Shown: piece after piece, positions 34,669 to 43,581 of the stretch
Position numbering within the stretch: position 1 is the first letter of the stretch
Layout: every line of letters begins with the position of its first letter
Origin: Mesorhizobium sp. Root102
GTDB taxonomy: Bacteria; Pseudomonadota; Alphaproteobacteria; Rhizobiales; Rhizobiaceae
DNA: 64,000 nucleotides
Assembly: GCF_001425625.1 (NCBI RefSeq)
Contig: NZ_LMCP01000017.1
Span: 1-64,000, forward strand
Reading direction: 5' to 3'
Position numbers and translations under genes: made by a program
Notes under the pieces: model-generated
The model's database searches: none
Told to the model about the DNA's origin: nothing
Seen by the model: only the letters and a program-made list of their open reading frames with translations

Positions 34669-36096
34669 CTAGCCGTGTGCCACCATCACATGCCGCACGG
34701 CGGTATAGTCCTCCAGCGCATAGAGCGACATGTCCTTGCCGTAGCCGGACTGCTTCAACCCGCCATGCGGCATTTCGTTGGTCAGCATGAAATGCGTGTT
34801 GATCCAGGTGCAGCCATATTGCAGCCGTGCGGCCGTCGCCATGGCGCGCGAAACGTCCTTGGTCCACACGGATGACGCCAGGCCGTAGTCGCTGTCGTTG
34901 GCCCAGTTGACCGCCTCGTCGACCTCGGAGAAGCGGGTGACCGAGACGACCGGCCCGAACACTTCGCGGCGCACGATCTCGTCTTCCTGCAGCGCGCCGG
35001 CAACGACTGTCGGCTGGTAGTAGAAGCCGGAACCCTCGCCCGGCTTGCCGCCGGTCGTGATCTCGATGTGTTTCAGTTCCGAGGCGCGCTCGACGAAGCT
35101 AGACACGCGGTCGCGTTGGCGGCGCGAAATCAGCGGCCCGATCTCGTTTTCGGTGTCGTCGGGACGGTTGTACTTGATGGTCGAGACGGCCGAGGACAGA
35201 TCGGCGACGAGCTTGTCGTAGATCTTCTTGCCAGCATAGATGCGGCAGGCGGCGGTGCAGTCCTGGCCGGCATTGTAATAGCCGAAGGCGCGCAGGCCGT
35301 TGACCACGGCGGCGAGGTCGGCGTCGTCGAAGACGATGACCGGTGCCTTGCCGCCGAGCTCGAGATGCGTGCGCTTGACCGACTTGGCGGCCGCTTGCAG
35401 CACCTTCTTGCCGGTGGCGACATCGCCGGTGATCGAGATCATGTTGACCTTGGGATGGTTGATCAGCGTGTTGCCGACGCTGTCGCCGCGGCCGAGCACG
35501 ACATTGACCACGCCCTCGGGCAGGATTTCCGCCAGGATCTTGGCAAGTTTCAGCGCCGTCAGTGGCGTCTGCTCGGACGGCTTGAAGACGACGCTGTTGC
35601 CGCCGGCAATGGCCGGCGCCAGCTTCCAGGCCATCATCATCAACGGATAGTTCCACGGCGCGATGGAAGCGACGATGCCGATCGGATCGCGGCGAACCAT
35701 CGAGGTGTGGCCGGGAATGTATTCGCCGGCGACGACGCCCGGCATCGAACGGACTGCGCCGGCGAAGAAGCGATAGCAGTCGACGATCGCCGGGATTTCG
35801 TCATTGAGCACGGCATTGATCGGCTTGCCGCAGTTGAGCGCCTCGAGCATGGCGAACTCTTGTGCCGCGGCCTCGATGCGGTCGGCGATCTTCAGCAAAT
35901 AGCCCGAGCGCTGCGCCGGGGTGGTGCGCGACCACGTGACGAACGCTTGTTCGGCGGCAGTGACCGCCGCCTCGATCTGTGCCTGGCTGGCCTCGGGCAG
36001 GTTGAGGATGGTCGCCCCGGTCTTTGGATTGAGGATCGGCTCCTCGGTCTCGGTGCCCCTCTCGAATTTCGAGCCGATCAGCATCTGGGTGTCCAT
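34669..36096 (-). CDS. patD: Gamma-aminobutyraldehyde dehydrogenase (YdcW/PatD-like)
   Basis: NAD-dependent aldehyde dehydrogenase of 475 residues from the ATG at 36096, preferred because GGGAG then has normal spacing; an ATG at 36102 is possible. The catalytic Cys is in [13 protein letters not shown] and the general-base Glu in [10 protein letters not shown], with the cofactor motif FKPSEQTPL. It would oxidise 4-aminobutanal, the product of putrescine transamination or oxidation, to GABA. It is the fifth gene of a transporter operon ordered as in E. coli ydcSTUVW, which supports this substrate. Betaine-aldehyde activity is the alternative. Confidence 0.88.
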   Translation of the reverse strand: MDTQMLIGSKFERGTETEEPILNPKTGATILNLPEASQAQIEAAVTAAEQAFVTWSRTTPAQRSGYLLKIADRIEAAAQEFAMLEALNCGKPINAVLNDEIPAIVDCYRFFAGAVRSMPGVVAGEYIPGHTSMVRRDPIGIVASIAPWNYPLMMMAWKLAPAIAGGNSVVFKPSEQTPLTALKLAKILAEILPEGVVNVVLGRGDSVGNTLINHPKVNMISITGDVATGKKVLQAAAKSVKRTHLELGGKAPVIVFDDADLAAVVNGLRAFGYYNAGQDCTAACRIYAGKKIYDKLVADLSSAVSTIKYNRPDDTENEIGPLISRRQRDRVSSFVERASELKHIEITTGGKPGEGSGFYYQPTVVAGALQEDEIVRREVFGPVVSVTRFSEVDEAVNWANDSDYGLASSVWTKDVSRAMATAARLQYGCTWINTHFMLTNEMPHGGLKQSGYGKDMSLYALEDYTAVRHVMVAHG

Positions 36097-36125
36097 GGAC
36101 ATCTCTCCCTTGTGAATTTTTTGAT

Positions 36126-36941
36126 CTATTTGCCCGAACCGGCGATCTGGTCACCGTCGCGGGTGAGGTAATAGGCGGCCAGGATGGGGAGCAACGTCAC
36201 CAGCATGACGACCATGGCGACGACATTGGTGACCGGGCGCTGACGCGGGCGGATCAGCTCTTCCAGCATCCAGATCGGCAGCGTCTGCTGCTGGCCGGCA
36301 GTGAAGGTGGTGACGATCACCTCGTCGAAGGACAGCGCGAAGGCCAGCATGCCGCCGGCAAGCAGCGCCGTGGCGATGTTGGGCAGCACGACATGGCGGA
36401 AGGTCTGAAAACCGTCGGCGCCGAGATCCATCGATGCCTCGATCATCGAACCTGACGTGCGGCGGAAACGGGCGACGGCGTTGTTGTAGACGACCACCAC
36501 GCAGAAGGTGGCGTGGCCAAGCACGATCGTCCAGAACGAGAACGGGATGTCCGCAAGCGAAAAGGCCGAGCGCAGCGCGATGCCGGTGATGATGCCGGGC
36601 AACGCGATCGGCAGGATGACCAGCAGCGAGATGGTTTCGCGGCCGAAGAATTTTGTCCGTGACACCGCCGCCGAACAGAGCGTACCGAGGACCAGCGCGA
36701 TCGCCGTCGAGATCGCCGCAACCCTGACCGACAGCGACAGCGCCTGCCAGACATCCGGCCGGTTCCAGGTGACGGCGAACCACTGTGTCGTCAGGCCGGG
36801 CGGCGGCCAGACGAAGCTCTTTTCCTCGGTGGTGAAGGCATAGACGAAGATCAGCAGGATCGGCAGGTGCAGGAACAACAGGCCACAGGTGGCGGCGATC
36901 TTCAGGCCGAGCGGAGCCGACTGGGAACCATCAGAGCGCAT
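36126..36941 (-). CDS. Spermidine/putrescine-type ABC permease (PotC/YdcV-like)
   Basis: 271 residues, inner-membrane permease with six helices. The EAA loop reads [25 protein letters not shown], and the C-terminal half has [21 protein letters not shown], typical of PotC. It overlaps the end of the preceding permease gene by 11 bases. Confidence 0.9.
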   Translation of the reverse strand: MRSDGSQSAPLGLKIAATCGLLFLHLPILLIFVYAFTTEEKSFVWPPPGLTTQWFAVTWNRPDVWQALSLSVRVAAISTAIALVLGTLCSAAVSRTKFFGRETISLLVILPIALPGIITGIALRSAFSLADIPFSFWTIVLGHATFCVVVVYNNAVARFRRTSGSMIEASMDLGADGFQTFRHVVLPNIATALLAGGMLAFALSFDEVIVTTFTAGQQQTLPIWMLEELIRPRQRPVTNVVAMVVMLVTLLPILAAYYLTRDGDQIAGSGK

Positions 36942-37899
36942 CGAAGGCCCCCATGCGCTTGGCGCCCCAGAGGTAGAAGCCCATGATAACGATCGGCACG
37001 ACGGTGAAGGCTGCGGCGAGAGGGATGTTGCCCGCGGTGCCTTGCTGAGAATAGACTGCTTGGCCGATGAACAGCCGCGACGTGCCGATGATCTGCGGGA
37101 TGATGTAGTCGCCGAGCGTCAGCGAGAAGGTGAAGATCGAACCGGCGACGATGCCCGGCAGCGCTAGCGGAAACAGCACGTTGCGGAAGGTCTGTCCAGG
37201 CGAGGCCCCCAAATCAGACGAGGCTTCGACCAGATTGCCGGGCACGCGCTCGAGGGCCGCCTGCACCGGCAGGATCATGAACGGCAGCCAGACATAGACA
37301 AAGACGATGAAGGTGCCGGTGAACGACACCGACAGCGAATTTCCGCCGACGATCGGCAGCGACAGCCATGCGTCGAGCACCCACAACAGATGCAGCTTGG
37401 CGAGCAGCCAGGTGAGAATGCCTTCCTTGGCCAGGATCAGCTTCCAGGCGTAGATCTTGACAAGATAGCTCGACCACAGCGGCAGCATGATGCCGAGGTA
37501 AAACAGCGCCTTCCAGCGCCCGCGCGCATAGCGCGCCGCGTAATAGGCGATGGGGAAGGCGATGACCGCCGAAGCCAGCGTGACCAGAGCCGCCATCGTC
37601 ACCGTGCGCAGGATGATGTCGAGATTGGCAGCCTGGAACAGGTCGCCATAGGTCTTGAGCGTGAACTGGCGGTTGATGAGGCCGGAAAACTCGTCGATGG
37701 AGAAAAAGCTCTGCGCCAGCAGCGCGAACAGCGAGCCGATATAGACGATGCCGAGCCACAGCACCGGCGGCAGCAGCATGAGCAGCAGCAGGACCTTCGG
37801 CTTGCGCCAGAAAAGGTCCGACAGCGCGCCGCGCAAGCCGCCGCTGCCCGGCAGGATGGCGGGCGCCTTTGCACGCGGCATGGCGGCGTCGAGGCTCAT
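36931..37899 (-). CDS. Spermidine/putrescine-type ABC permease (PotB/YdcU-like)
   Basis: 322 residues, six membrane segments. The EAA loop is [29 protein letters not shown] and the family stretch [13 protein letters not shown] follows. It starts with the ATG overlapping the stop of the ATPase gene (ATGA at 37896-37899). A long soluble N-terminal stretch with a first helix at [19 protein letters not shown] is usual. Confidence 0.9.
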   Translation of the reverse strand: MSLDAAMPRAKAPAILPGSGGLRGALSDLFWRKPKVLLLLMLLPPVLWLGIVYIGSLFALLAQSFFSIDEFSGLINRQFTLKTYGDLFQAANLDIILRTVTMAALVTLASAVIAFPIAYYAARYARGRWKALFYLGIMLPLWSSYLVKIYAWKLILAKEGILTWLLAKLHLLWVLDAWLSLPIVGGNSLSVSFTGTFIVFVYVWLPFMILPVQAALERVPGNLVEASSDLGASPGQTFRNVLFPLALPGIVAGSIFTFSLTLGDYIIPQIIGTSRLFIGQAVYSQQGTAGNIPLAAAFTVVPIVIMGFYLWGAKRMGAFDAL

Positions 37900-38906
37900 G
37901 CCGGCTCGTCCATCAGATGCAGGTGCTCGCGGTTGAAGGTGAGCACGACCGCCTCGCCTTCTGCCGGCAAGGCCGTGCCGGCCGGCGCGATGGCGTGCAG
38001 CCGCAACCCGTCGGCGTCGAGCGCCAGCTTCGTCGTGGCGCCGAGATAATTGGTCGAGACGAGGCGGGCGGACACGCCCTCGCCACTTGTGACCCCGCTG
38101 GCCGCGCGGCCGACGCGAATCGATTCGGGGCGGAGACTCCCCCAGCGATGCTGGCCGGAATAGCGCTGGACGAAATCTGGCGGCAGCACGTTGGAGGAGC
38201 CAACGAAATCGGCAACGAAGCGGGTCTTCGGCCGCTGGTAGATATCCTCCGGCGTGCCGATCTGCATGATCTTGCCGTCGTTGAAGACGGCGACGCGGTC
38301 GGCCATCGACAGCGCTTCACCCTGGTCGTGAGTGACGAAGACGAAGGTGATGCCGAGCGCCTTCTGCAGCGACTTCAGCTCCTCCTGCATGTTCTCGCGC
38401 AATTTGAGGTCGAGCGCGCCGAGCGGCTCGTCGAGCAACAGCACCTTTGGCTGGTTGACCAGCGCACGGGCGAGTGCGACGCGCTGGCGCTGGCCGCCGG
38501 AAAGCTGGCCGGGGCGACGAGCGCCGTAGCCGGGCAGCCGCACCAACGACAGCGCCTCTTCCGCCGCCTTGTGCCGTTCAGCTTTGCCAACGCCCTTGAC
38601 CATCAGCCCGTAGGCGACGTTGTCGAGCACGTTCAGATGCGGGAACAGCGCATAGTCCTGGAACACGGTGTTGACGTTGCGGCGATAGGGCGGAACGCCC
38701 TCGGCGCGTTCGCCGAAGATTGAGATCGAGCCCGATGTCGGCTGCTCGAAGCCGGCGATGAGGCGCAGGCACGTCGTCTTGCCTGAACCGGACGGCCCGA
38801 GCATGGCGAAGAACTCGCCCGGCGCGATGTCGAGATCGACCGCGTCGACAGCGCGCACGCTGCCGAAATGGCGCGACGCTTTCTGGAAGGAGACGGCGGA
38901 GGTCAT
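37896..38906 (-). CDS. Spermidine/putrescine-type ABC ATPase (PotA/YdcT-like)
   Basis: 336 residues. Walker A is GPSGSGKTT, the signature is [16 protein letters not shown], and Walker B is [11 protein letters not shown]. The C-terminal TOBE domain starts after about residue 235 ([14 protein letters not shown]). It drives uptake through the two permeases downstream. The start is 172 bases after the binding-protein gene, with a palindromic repeat between them. Confidence 0.92.
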   Translation of the reverse strand: MTSAVSFQKASRHFGSVRAVDAVDLDIAPGEFFAMLGPSGSGKTTCLRLIAGFEQPTSGSISIFGERAEGVPPYRRNVNTVFQDYALFPHLNVLDNVAYGLMVKGVGKAERHKAAEEALSLVRLPGYGARRPGQLSGGQRQRVALARALVNQPKVLLLDEPLGALDLKLRENMQEELKSLQKALGITFVFVTHDQGEALSMADRVAVFNDGKIMQIGTPEDIYQRPKTRFVADFVGSSNVLPPDFVQRYSGQHRWGSLRPESIRVGRAASGVTSGEGVSARLVSTNYLGATTKLALDADGLRLHAIAPAGTALPAEGEAVVLTFNREHLHLMDEPA

Positions 38907-38957
38907 GGGCTGTCAATCCGTTGCCGGTTTGATGTGTTGATGTCGCGCGACGTCCTA

Positions 38958-39067
38958 CTTCCCCCCTGTGAGGAGGTCGCGGCGAAGCCGCGGGTGGGGC
39001 TGCCTCGAAAAATACCGAGCAGACCCCCACCCCGACGCTGTGCGTCGATCCTCCCCACAAGGGGGAG
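38958..39067. repeat. Rhizobial intergenic palindromic element
   Basis: A composite inverted repeat between potD and potA. The outer arms resemble each other (CTTCCCCCCTGTGAGGAGG against the reverse complement of CCTCCCCACAAGGGGGAG). Inside are two perfect hairpins, CGCGGC-GAA-GCCGCG (38978-38992) and GACGC-TGT-GCGTC (39034-39046). Such elements are scattered in Mesorhizobium intergenic DNA. In this operon it could stabilise the upstream potD mRNA and reduce downstream expression. Confidence 0.75.
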
Positions 39068-39078
39068 TGTAAGAAAAC

Positions 39079-40233
39079 TCACCGCCCGCCGATGACGCCG
39101 ATATAGTCCGACACCCAGCGGTAATAGGGTACGCACTGATCGTTCTGGGTGGTGCATTTCGACACCGGCGTCTTCCAGAACTTGATCTTGTCGAAATTCT
39201 CGTAGCCGTTGGTCTTGCAGCCCTCGTCGGTCAAAAGCTCATTGCCCTTGCAGGCGGCGGGCACGACGGGCAGCGAACCGAACCAGGCCGAGACATCGCC
39301 CTGCACCTTGGGCGACAGCGAATGTTCCATCCACATATAGGCGCAATTGGGATTGGCCGAATCGGCTTCCATCATCGTGGTGTCGGCCCAACCGGTCGCG
39401 CCCTCCTCGGGAATGGTGGACGCGATCGGCTTCTTGGCGGCGACCAGCGTGTTGACCTGATACGGCCACGAGCCGGAAGCGACGACGCCTTCGTTCTGGA
39501 AATCGTCCACCTGGATGGCGGCGTCGTGCCAGTAGCGGCCGACCAGCGTGCGCTGGACGCGCAGCAATTCGAGCGCCGCCTTGTACTGGTCCTCGTTCAG
39601 TTCGTAGGGATCCTTGATGCCGAGTTCTGGTTTGTGGAACATCAGATAGTTGGCGGCATCCGCGATGTGGATCGGCCCGTCATAGGCCTGGACGCGGCCC
39701 TTGTTGGACTTGCCGTCCGGCAGTTTCATTTCCTCGAAGACGATATTCCAGCTCTTGGGAGCCTCCTTGAACACGTCGGTGTTGTACATCAGGACGTTGG
39801 GACCCCACTGGTAAGGAACGCCGTAATGGGCGCCGCCGACGGTGAACCAGGGCGCGTCCTTGAGGCGCTCGTCGACCGTCTTCCAGCTCGGGATGAGATC
39901 GGTGTTGATCGGCTGCACGCGCTTGCCGGCAACGAGGCGCAGCGAGGCATCACCCGAGGCGGTGACGAGGTCGAAACCACCCTCGTTCATCAGCGAGACC
40001 ATCTCGTCGGAGGTGTTGGCCGTCTTGACGTTGACCTTGCAGCCGGTCTCCTTCTCGAAGGAGGTCACCCAGTCATAGCCCTTGTCGGTTTCGCCGCGCT
40101 CGATATAGCCCGGCCAGGCAACGATGTTGACCTGGCCTTCGGCCTTGCCAAGTTCCTTGACCTGGGCGACGGCCTGACCGGAAAAGGTCAGCGCGACCGT
40201 CAGTGCAGTGCATGACTTCAGGAATGAATTCAT
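39079..40233 (-). CDS. Polyamine-type periplasmic binding protein (PotD/YdcS-like)
   Basis: 384 residues with a signal peptide (MNSFLKSCTALTVALTFSGQ, mature from about residue 24). The fold family 1 binding protein starts QVNIVAWPGYIERGETDKGYDWVTSFEKETGC and includes WGPNVLMYNTDVF. Close to the end several Cys occur (VSKCTTQNDQCVPYYRW), which is normal for YdcS-like proteins. A GGGAGA site precedes the ATG. It is the first gene of the putrescine-type operon. Confidence 0.9.
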   Translation of the reverse strand: MNSFLKSCTALTVALTFSGQAVAQVKELGKAEGQVNIVAWPGYIERGETDKGYDWVTSFEKETGCKVNVKTANTSDEMVSLMNEGGFDLVTASGDASLRLVAGKRVQPINTDLIPSWKTVDERLKDAPWFTVGGAHYGVPYQWGPNVLMYNTDVFKEAPKSWNIVFEEMKLPDGKSNKGRVQAYDGPIHIADAANYLMFHKPELGIKDPYELNEDQYKAALELLRVQRTLVGRYWHDAAIQVDDFQNEGVVASGSWPYQVNTLVAAKKPIASTIPEEGATGWADTTMMEADSANPNCAYMWMEHSLSPKVQGDVSAWFGSLPVVPAACKGNELLTDEGCKTNGYENFDKIKFWKTPVSKCTTQNDQCVPYYRWVSDYIGVIGGR

Positions 40234-40417
40234 TATCGATCTCCCATTTTGGCGCTTGACCCCGAAAGCCGGCTTCGGTCTTCGCTAGGGGTCATGCGCG
40301 GACTGAAAACTATCGGTCGTCCTCTGGGCTTGATGCCGCTCTGATGGCAGCTTTGGTCCCTGAACCGAAAGGTGCTTGGAAAATTCCGGTTTCGCAAATT
40401 CATTTATCAGAACGACG

Positions 40418-40436
40418 ATATCGGTTTTTCCGATAG
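40418..40436. promoter_or_regulatory. Candidate LysR box upstream of the polyamine operon
   Basis: A perfect inverted repeat, TATCGG-TTTTT-CCGATA (40419-40435), contains the ATC-N9-GAT pattern typical of LysR operators. It lies about 185 bases upstream of the binding-protein start and 17 bases beyond the LysR stop codon. On either strand it could also be a weak terminator, since the loop is a T or A run. Confidence 0.4.
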
Positions 40437-40452
40437 GTCGACAGCCGATCTC

Positions 40453-41364
40453 TCAGGGACGCTGGCGGACCGTCCGCTGCGATTGCGCAAGACCGATGAA
40501 ATCGCGCGCCGCCTGCGGCAGGCCGGAGCCACGCCGCCAGACCATGCCGACCTGCACCACCGGCAAGGAGCCCGAAATATCACGCGATTCGATGCGGTCG
40601 CCTTCCAGCGACCAGGGCCGGTAGACGAGGTCGGGCAGCAGCGCCACGCCGGCGCCGGTGGCGACGAGACTGCGCACGGCCTCCACGGAACGGGTGCGGA
40701 AAGCGACATGCGGCTTGGCGCCGATCGCCGTCAGCAGCTTGCCGGTGTTCTCCTCGATCTCGTCGACGGTCAGCATGATCAGCGTTTCGGAGGCAATGTC
40801 GCCAATGCTGATGATGTCGGCGCTGGCAAGCGGATGGCCGAGCGGCAGCCACAGCCGGTAGGCCGAGACTTCGAGGATTTCCGACTGCAACGCGGTGCGG
40901 TCGCGCAAATTGGAGGTGACCATGACGGCAATGTCGAGCTTGCCGCCGATCAAGAGATGCTCGAGGTAGTCGCCATTGTCCTCGATGGCCGAGACCTCGA
41001 CCCCGGGATAGGCGCGGCGGTAGCGGGCGAGCAGATCCGACAGCACATAACCGGCGACCAGCGAGGTGACGCCGAGCTGCAGCCGACCGCCCGCTACCGC
41101 CTGCTCGCCGGAGAAAGAGCGGCGCGCGTCGGAGACATCAGCGAGGATCTTGGTCGCGTGACGCAGGAACTGGTGACCCTTGTGGGTGATGTTCAGGCCG
41201 CGCGGATGGCGTTCGAACAGTTCGACGCCGAGATCGCTTTCGAGTTCCTTGATCGCTTCGGTGACCGAAGATTGCGAGATGGAGAGGTTCTGGGCGGCGC
41301 CAGACACAGTGCCTTGCTCGGCCACGGCGATGAAGAACTGCAACTGGCGGATGGTGAAAGCCAT
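40453..41364 (-). CDS. LysR-family transcriptional regulator
   Basis: 303 residues from the ATG at 41364; a longer open frame reaching 41775 runs through unrelated DNA and is rejected. The N-terminal HTH is FFIAVAEQGTVSGAAQNLSISQSSVTEAIKELE, followed by a LysR substrate domain (GGRLQLGVTSLVAGYVLSDLL). It lies directly upstream of and in the same orientation as the polyamine operon, so it probably controls it. The C-terminal end is Arg/Gln-rich (LAQSQRTVRQRP). Confidence 0.9.
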   Translation of the reverse strand: MAFTIRQLQFFIAVAEQGTVSGAAQNLSISQSSVTEAIKELESDLGVELFERHPRGLNITHKGHQFLRHATKILADVSDARRSFSGEQAVAGGRLQLGVTSLVAGYVLSDLLARYRRAYPGVEVSAIEDNGDYLEHLLIGGKLDIAVMVTSNLRDRTALQSEILEVSAYRLWLPLGHPLASADIISIGDIASETLIMLTVDEIEENTGKLLTAIGAKPHVAFRTRSVEAVRSLVATGAGVALLPDLVYRPWSLEGDRIESRDISGSLPVVQVGMVWRRGSGLPQAARDFIGLAQSQRTVRQRP

Positions 41365-41639
41365 GGCCGGACTAAACACCGGCGGCCGAGCGAAGGAAAG
41401 CCTATGGCGGAGCTTATCCCATGACCGAAGATTCGGCGCTGCGTAGTCAGCCGAGCGCCGATTTGATGCGCCGCCGGCATGCGGGACCGTAGCGCAGCGC
41501 AAGCATGAATGCCGTCCCACGACGACAACAATGATGCGGCCGCGACGCTGCTCGGCGCGACGCCCTGGAACGCGGGCTTTCTCGTCACCGGCTATCTGCT
41601 GCGCGGCAGTGGGCAGGATTCGTTCACGGTGGGTCTGCG

Positions 41640-42045
41640 TCATTGTCGATCTCGCGCCAATGGCGTTTTCGGCCGGATACGAGGTGTCGTTCGAACCCGA
41701 AGGAGAAACAGTTTTCGCCTCCGGTGACCGCACCGCGATCGAACGCGCAGTAACCAATCTCGTCCAGAACCCCATTGAACATGGCGGCCTATCGGGCTAG
41801 ATCACCATCAGCATTACAGCTCCCGCCGTCATCGAGGTGCGGGACGAAGGCGGCGGCGTGCCACTGAGCGAGCGGGAACGCATCTTCGAACCGTTCTACC
41901 GACTTTGCCCGCAGGATCACGGTGCGGGCTCGGCCTCAACCTCGTGCAGGAGATCATGCAATTGCATGGCGGGCGTATCGAGATCCTCGACGGCAAGCCG
42001 AATGGCGCCTTCTTCAGGATGAGTTTTCGCGCTTTGCCCGCCTAG
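41640..42045 (+). pseudogene. Relic of a sensor histidine kinase C-terminus
   Basis: The frame IVDLAPMAFSAGYEVSFEPEGE then DRTAIERAVTNLVQNPIEHGGLSG is the N-box region of a HATPase domain. A TAG follows at 41798-41800, and the same frame resumes ITISITAPAVIEVRDEGGGVPLSERERIFEPFYRL. A one-base deletion near 41930 then shifts frame, after which the other frame gives LNLVQEIMQLHGGRIEILDG and stops at 42043. The kinase lacks its N-terminal and dimerisation domains. I see no paired response regulator. Confidence 0.8.
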
Positions 42046-42087
42046 AGCTGTTCACTGCTTCATGGAAACGGCGAACCGCTCTAACTC

Positions 42088-42168
42088 TTCGTTTTGACGC
42101 AATTCCCAAGGGAAAGCGCTATCCGTTTTTCCCGGGAAAACCGTTTCACGCTTTTCATGGAATTGCTC
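42088..42168. repeat. Rhizobial interspersed repeat, copy 1
   Basis: Contains TTTTGACGCAATTCC, then GGGAAAACCGTTTCACGCTT and GGAATTGCTCT. The arms GCAATTCC (42099-42106) and GGAATTGC (42159-42166) are inverted. The same element recurs at 50732-50789 with only a few differences and a shorter centre. Confidence 0.75.
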
Positions 42169-42207
42169 TAGGCATTCCCGTAGACGGCCGCGTGAGCGCA
42201 GGCGTGT

Positions 42208-42242
42208 TTGACATCGGCGTAAATTGTAACTAACTAAGTTAC
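42208..42242 (+). promoter_or_regulatory. rrf2 promoter and palindromic operator, probable leaderless start
   Basis: TTGACA at 42208-42213 is followed after 17 bases by TAACTA (42231-42236). The -10 sits inside a perfect inverted repeat, GTAACT-AACTA-AGTTAC (42226-42242), whose last base touches the ATG of the regulator. A transcription start six or seven bases after the -10 would fall at or beside the ATG, so the mRNA would be leaderless. The palindrome resembles operators of Rrf2 repressors and suggests autoregulation. Confidence 0.65.
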
Positions 42243-42692
42243 ATGAAACGCAACAGCAAACTGTCCTCGACCTTGCACATTCTCGTCCACATGGCCGAGA
42301 AGCCCGAACAGGCGCTGACCTCCGAGCAGCTTGCCACCTTCATCCACACCAATCCGGTCGTGGTCCGCCGCACCATAGCCGGGCTGCGTGATGCCGGCAT
42401 CGTCACCTCGTCGCGCGGGCATGGTGGCGGCTGGCTGCTCGGGCGGGCGCCCGAAAAGATATCGCTGGCCGAGATCAGCGTCGCCCTTGGCGAGACGCTG
42501 CTGCCGTTCAGCACCGAGCCGGAAAGCCCCGGCTGCCTCGTCGAGCAAGCGGTGATCACCGTGCTCGACGATTTTCGCATCGCCGCCGAAAGGCTGCTGG
42601 CGGAGAAGCTGAGCCGCATCACGCTGGCCGACCTGACCGCCGATTTCCGCCGCCGTTTTGATCTCATTGGAGTGTCCAGCCATGCAGTATGA
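42243..42692 (+). CDS. Rrf2-family transcriptional regulator
   Basis: 149 residues. The Rrf2 winged helix is MKRNSKLSSTLHILVHMAEKPEQALTSEQLATF, with IHTNPVVVRRTIAGLRDAGIVTSSRGHGGGWLLGRAPEKISLAEI. A single Cys (ESPGCLVEQ) is present rather than the three Cys of Fe-S members, so it belongs to the YwnA-like, non-cluster class. It overlaps the flavoprotein gene by 11 bases, forming a two-gene operon that may respond to oxidative or electrophile stress. Confidence 0.9.
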   Translation: MKRNSKLSSTLHILVHMAEKPEQALTSEQLATFIHTNPVVVRRTIAGLRDAGIVTSSRGHGGGWLLGRAPEKISLAEISVALGETLLPFSTEPESPGCLVEQAVITVLDDFRIAAERLLAEKLSRITLADLTADFRRRFDLIGVSSHAV

Positions 42693-43581
42693 CCTTGCTA
42701 TCGTCGGCGGCAGCTTTGCGGGCCTGTCCGCCGCCATCCAGGTGGCGCGGGCAGGACGCAAGGTGCTGGTGATCGACTCCGGCCAGCCGCGCAACCGCTT
42801 TGCCGAGCATTCTCACGGCTTCCTCGGACAGGACGGGCGCGCGCCTGGCGCAATCCTCAACGACGCAAGGCAACAGTTGCTGGCCTATCCGACAGCCAGC
42901 GTTGTCGACGGGCGCGCGGACAAGGCTGTTGCTGCCGGCAGCAGCGATTTCGAAATCACCACCGATGGCGGCGAGACATTCGCCGCCGCACGGCTGGTGC
43001 TGGCCACCGGGGTGCGCGATATCCTGCCTGAGGTTGCCGGGCTTGCCGAACTCTGGGGCAGAAAAGTGCTGCACTGCCCCTATTGCCACGGCTACGAGGT
43101 TTCCGGCGGGCCGCTCGGCGTGCTCGCAACCGGTCCGATGTCCCTGCATCAGGCGCAATTGATCGCCGATTGGGGCGATGTCACGCTGTTCGGCAACGGC
43201 CTGTTCGAACCCGACACAGAACAGATGCGCGCCCTCGAGAGCCGAAAGGTGCGATTTGAGCCCGCCACCGTTGCCGAGTTACGGGAAGACGGCGCCGGCG
43301 GATTGATCGTCCACCTCTACGATAGCCGAAGGGCCGGGGTCAGGGCGATGTTCACCGCGCCGCGCAACACCATGGCCAGCCCGCTGGCCGAACAGCTCGG
43401 CTGCGCCTTCACCGAAGGCCTTCTCGGTCCGGTAATCGCCGTCGATGACAGGCAGCAGACGACCGTGCCCGGCGTCTACGCCGCCGGCGACGCGGCACGC
43501 TCGATGCACAACATCGCCTTTGCCGTATCGGCTGGCACCTTCGCGGGCGTATGCGCCCATCAGTCGCTGGTCTTCGGCTAG
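42682..43581 (+). CDS. Thioredoxin reductase-like FAD/NAD(P) oxidoreductase
   Basis: 299 residues. The N-terminal FAD motif is YDLAIVGGSFAGLSAAIQVARAG, and the C-terminal motif is VPGVYAAGDAA. A redox pair is present in HCPYCHGYE (Cys132 and Cys135). The NAD(P) motif expected about 20 residues later (GxGxxA) is replaced by GVLATGPMSLHQA, so nucleotide use is uncertain. It lies in an operon with an Rrf2 repressor, a pairing frequent in proteobacteria. The preferred start is the ATG at 42682; the frame to 42658 lies within rrf2. Confidence 0.88.
   Translation: MQYDLAIVGGSFAGLSAAIQVARAGRKVLVIDSGQPRNRFAEHSHGFLGQDGRAPGAILNDARQQLLAYPTASVVDGRADKAVAAGSSDFEITTDGGETFAAARLVLATGVRDILPEVAGLAELWGRKVLHCPYCHGYEVSGGPLGVLATGPMSLHQAQLIADWGDVTLFGNGLFEPDTEQMRALESRKVRFEPATVAELREDGAGGLIVHLYDSRRAGVRAMFTAPRNTMASPLAEQLGCAFTEGLLGPVIAVDDRQQTTVPGVYAAGDAARSMHNIAFAVSAGTFAGVCAHQSLVFG

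Noticed and set aside
38907..39078. Insertion sequence remnant
   Set aside because: There are hairpins and inverted arms but no transposase fragment or flanking duplication; it fits a rhizobial palindromic repeat.
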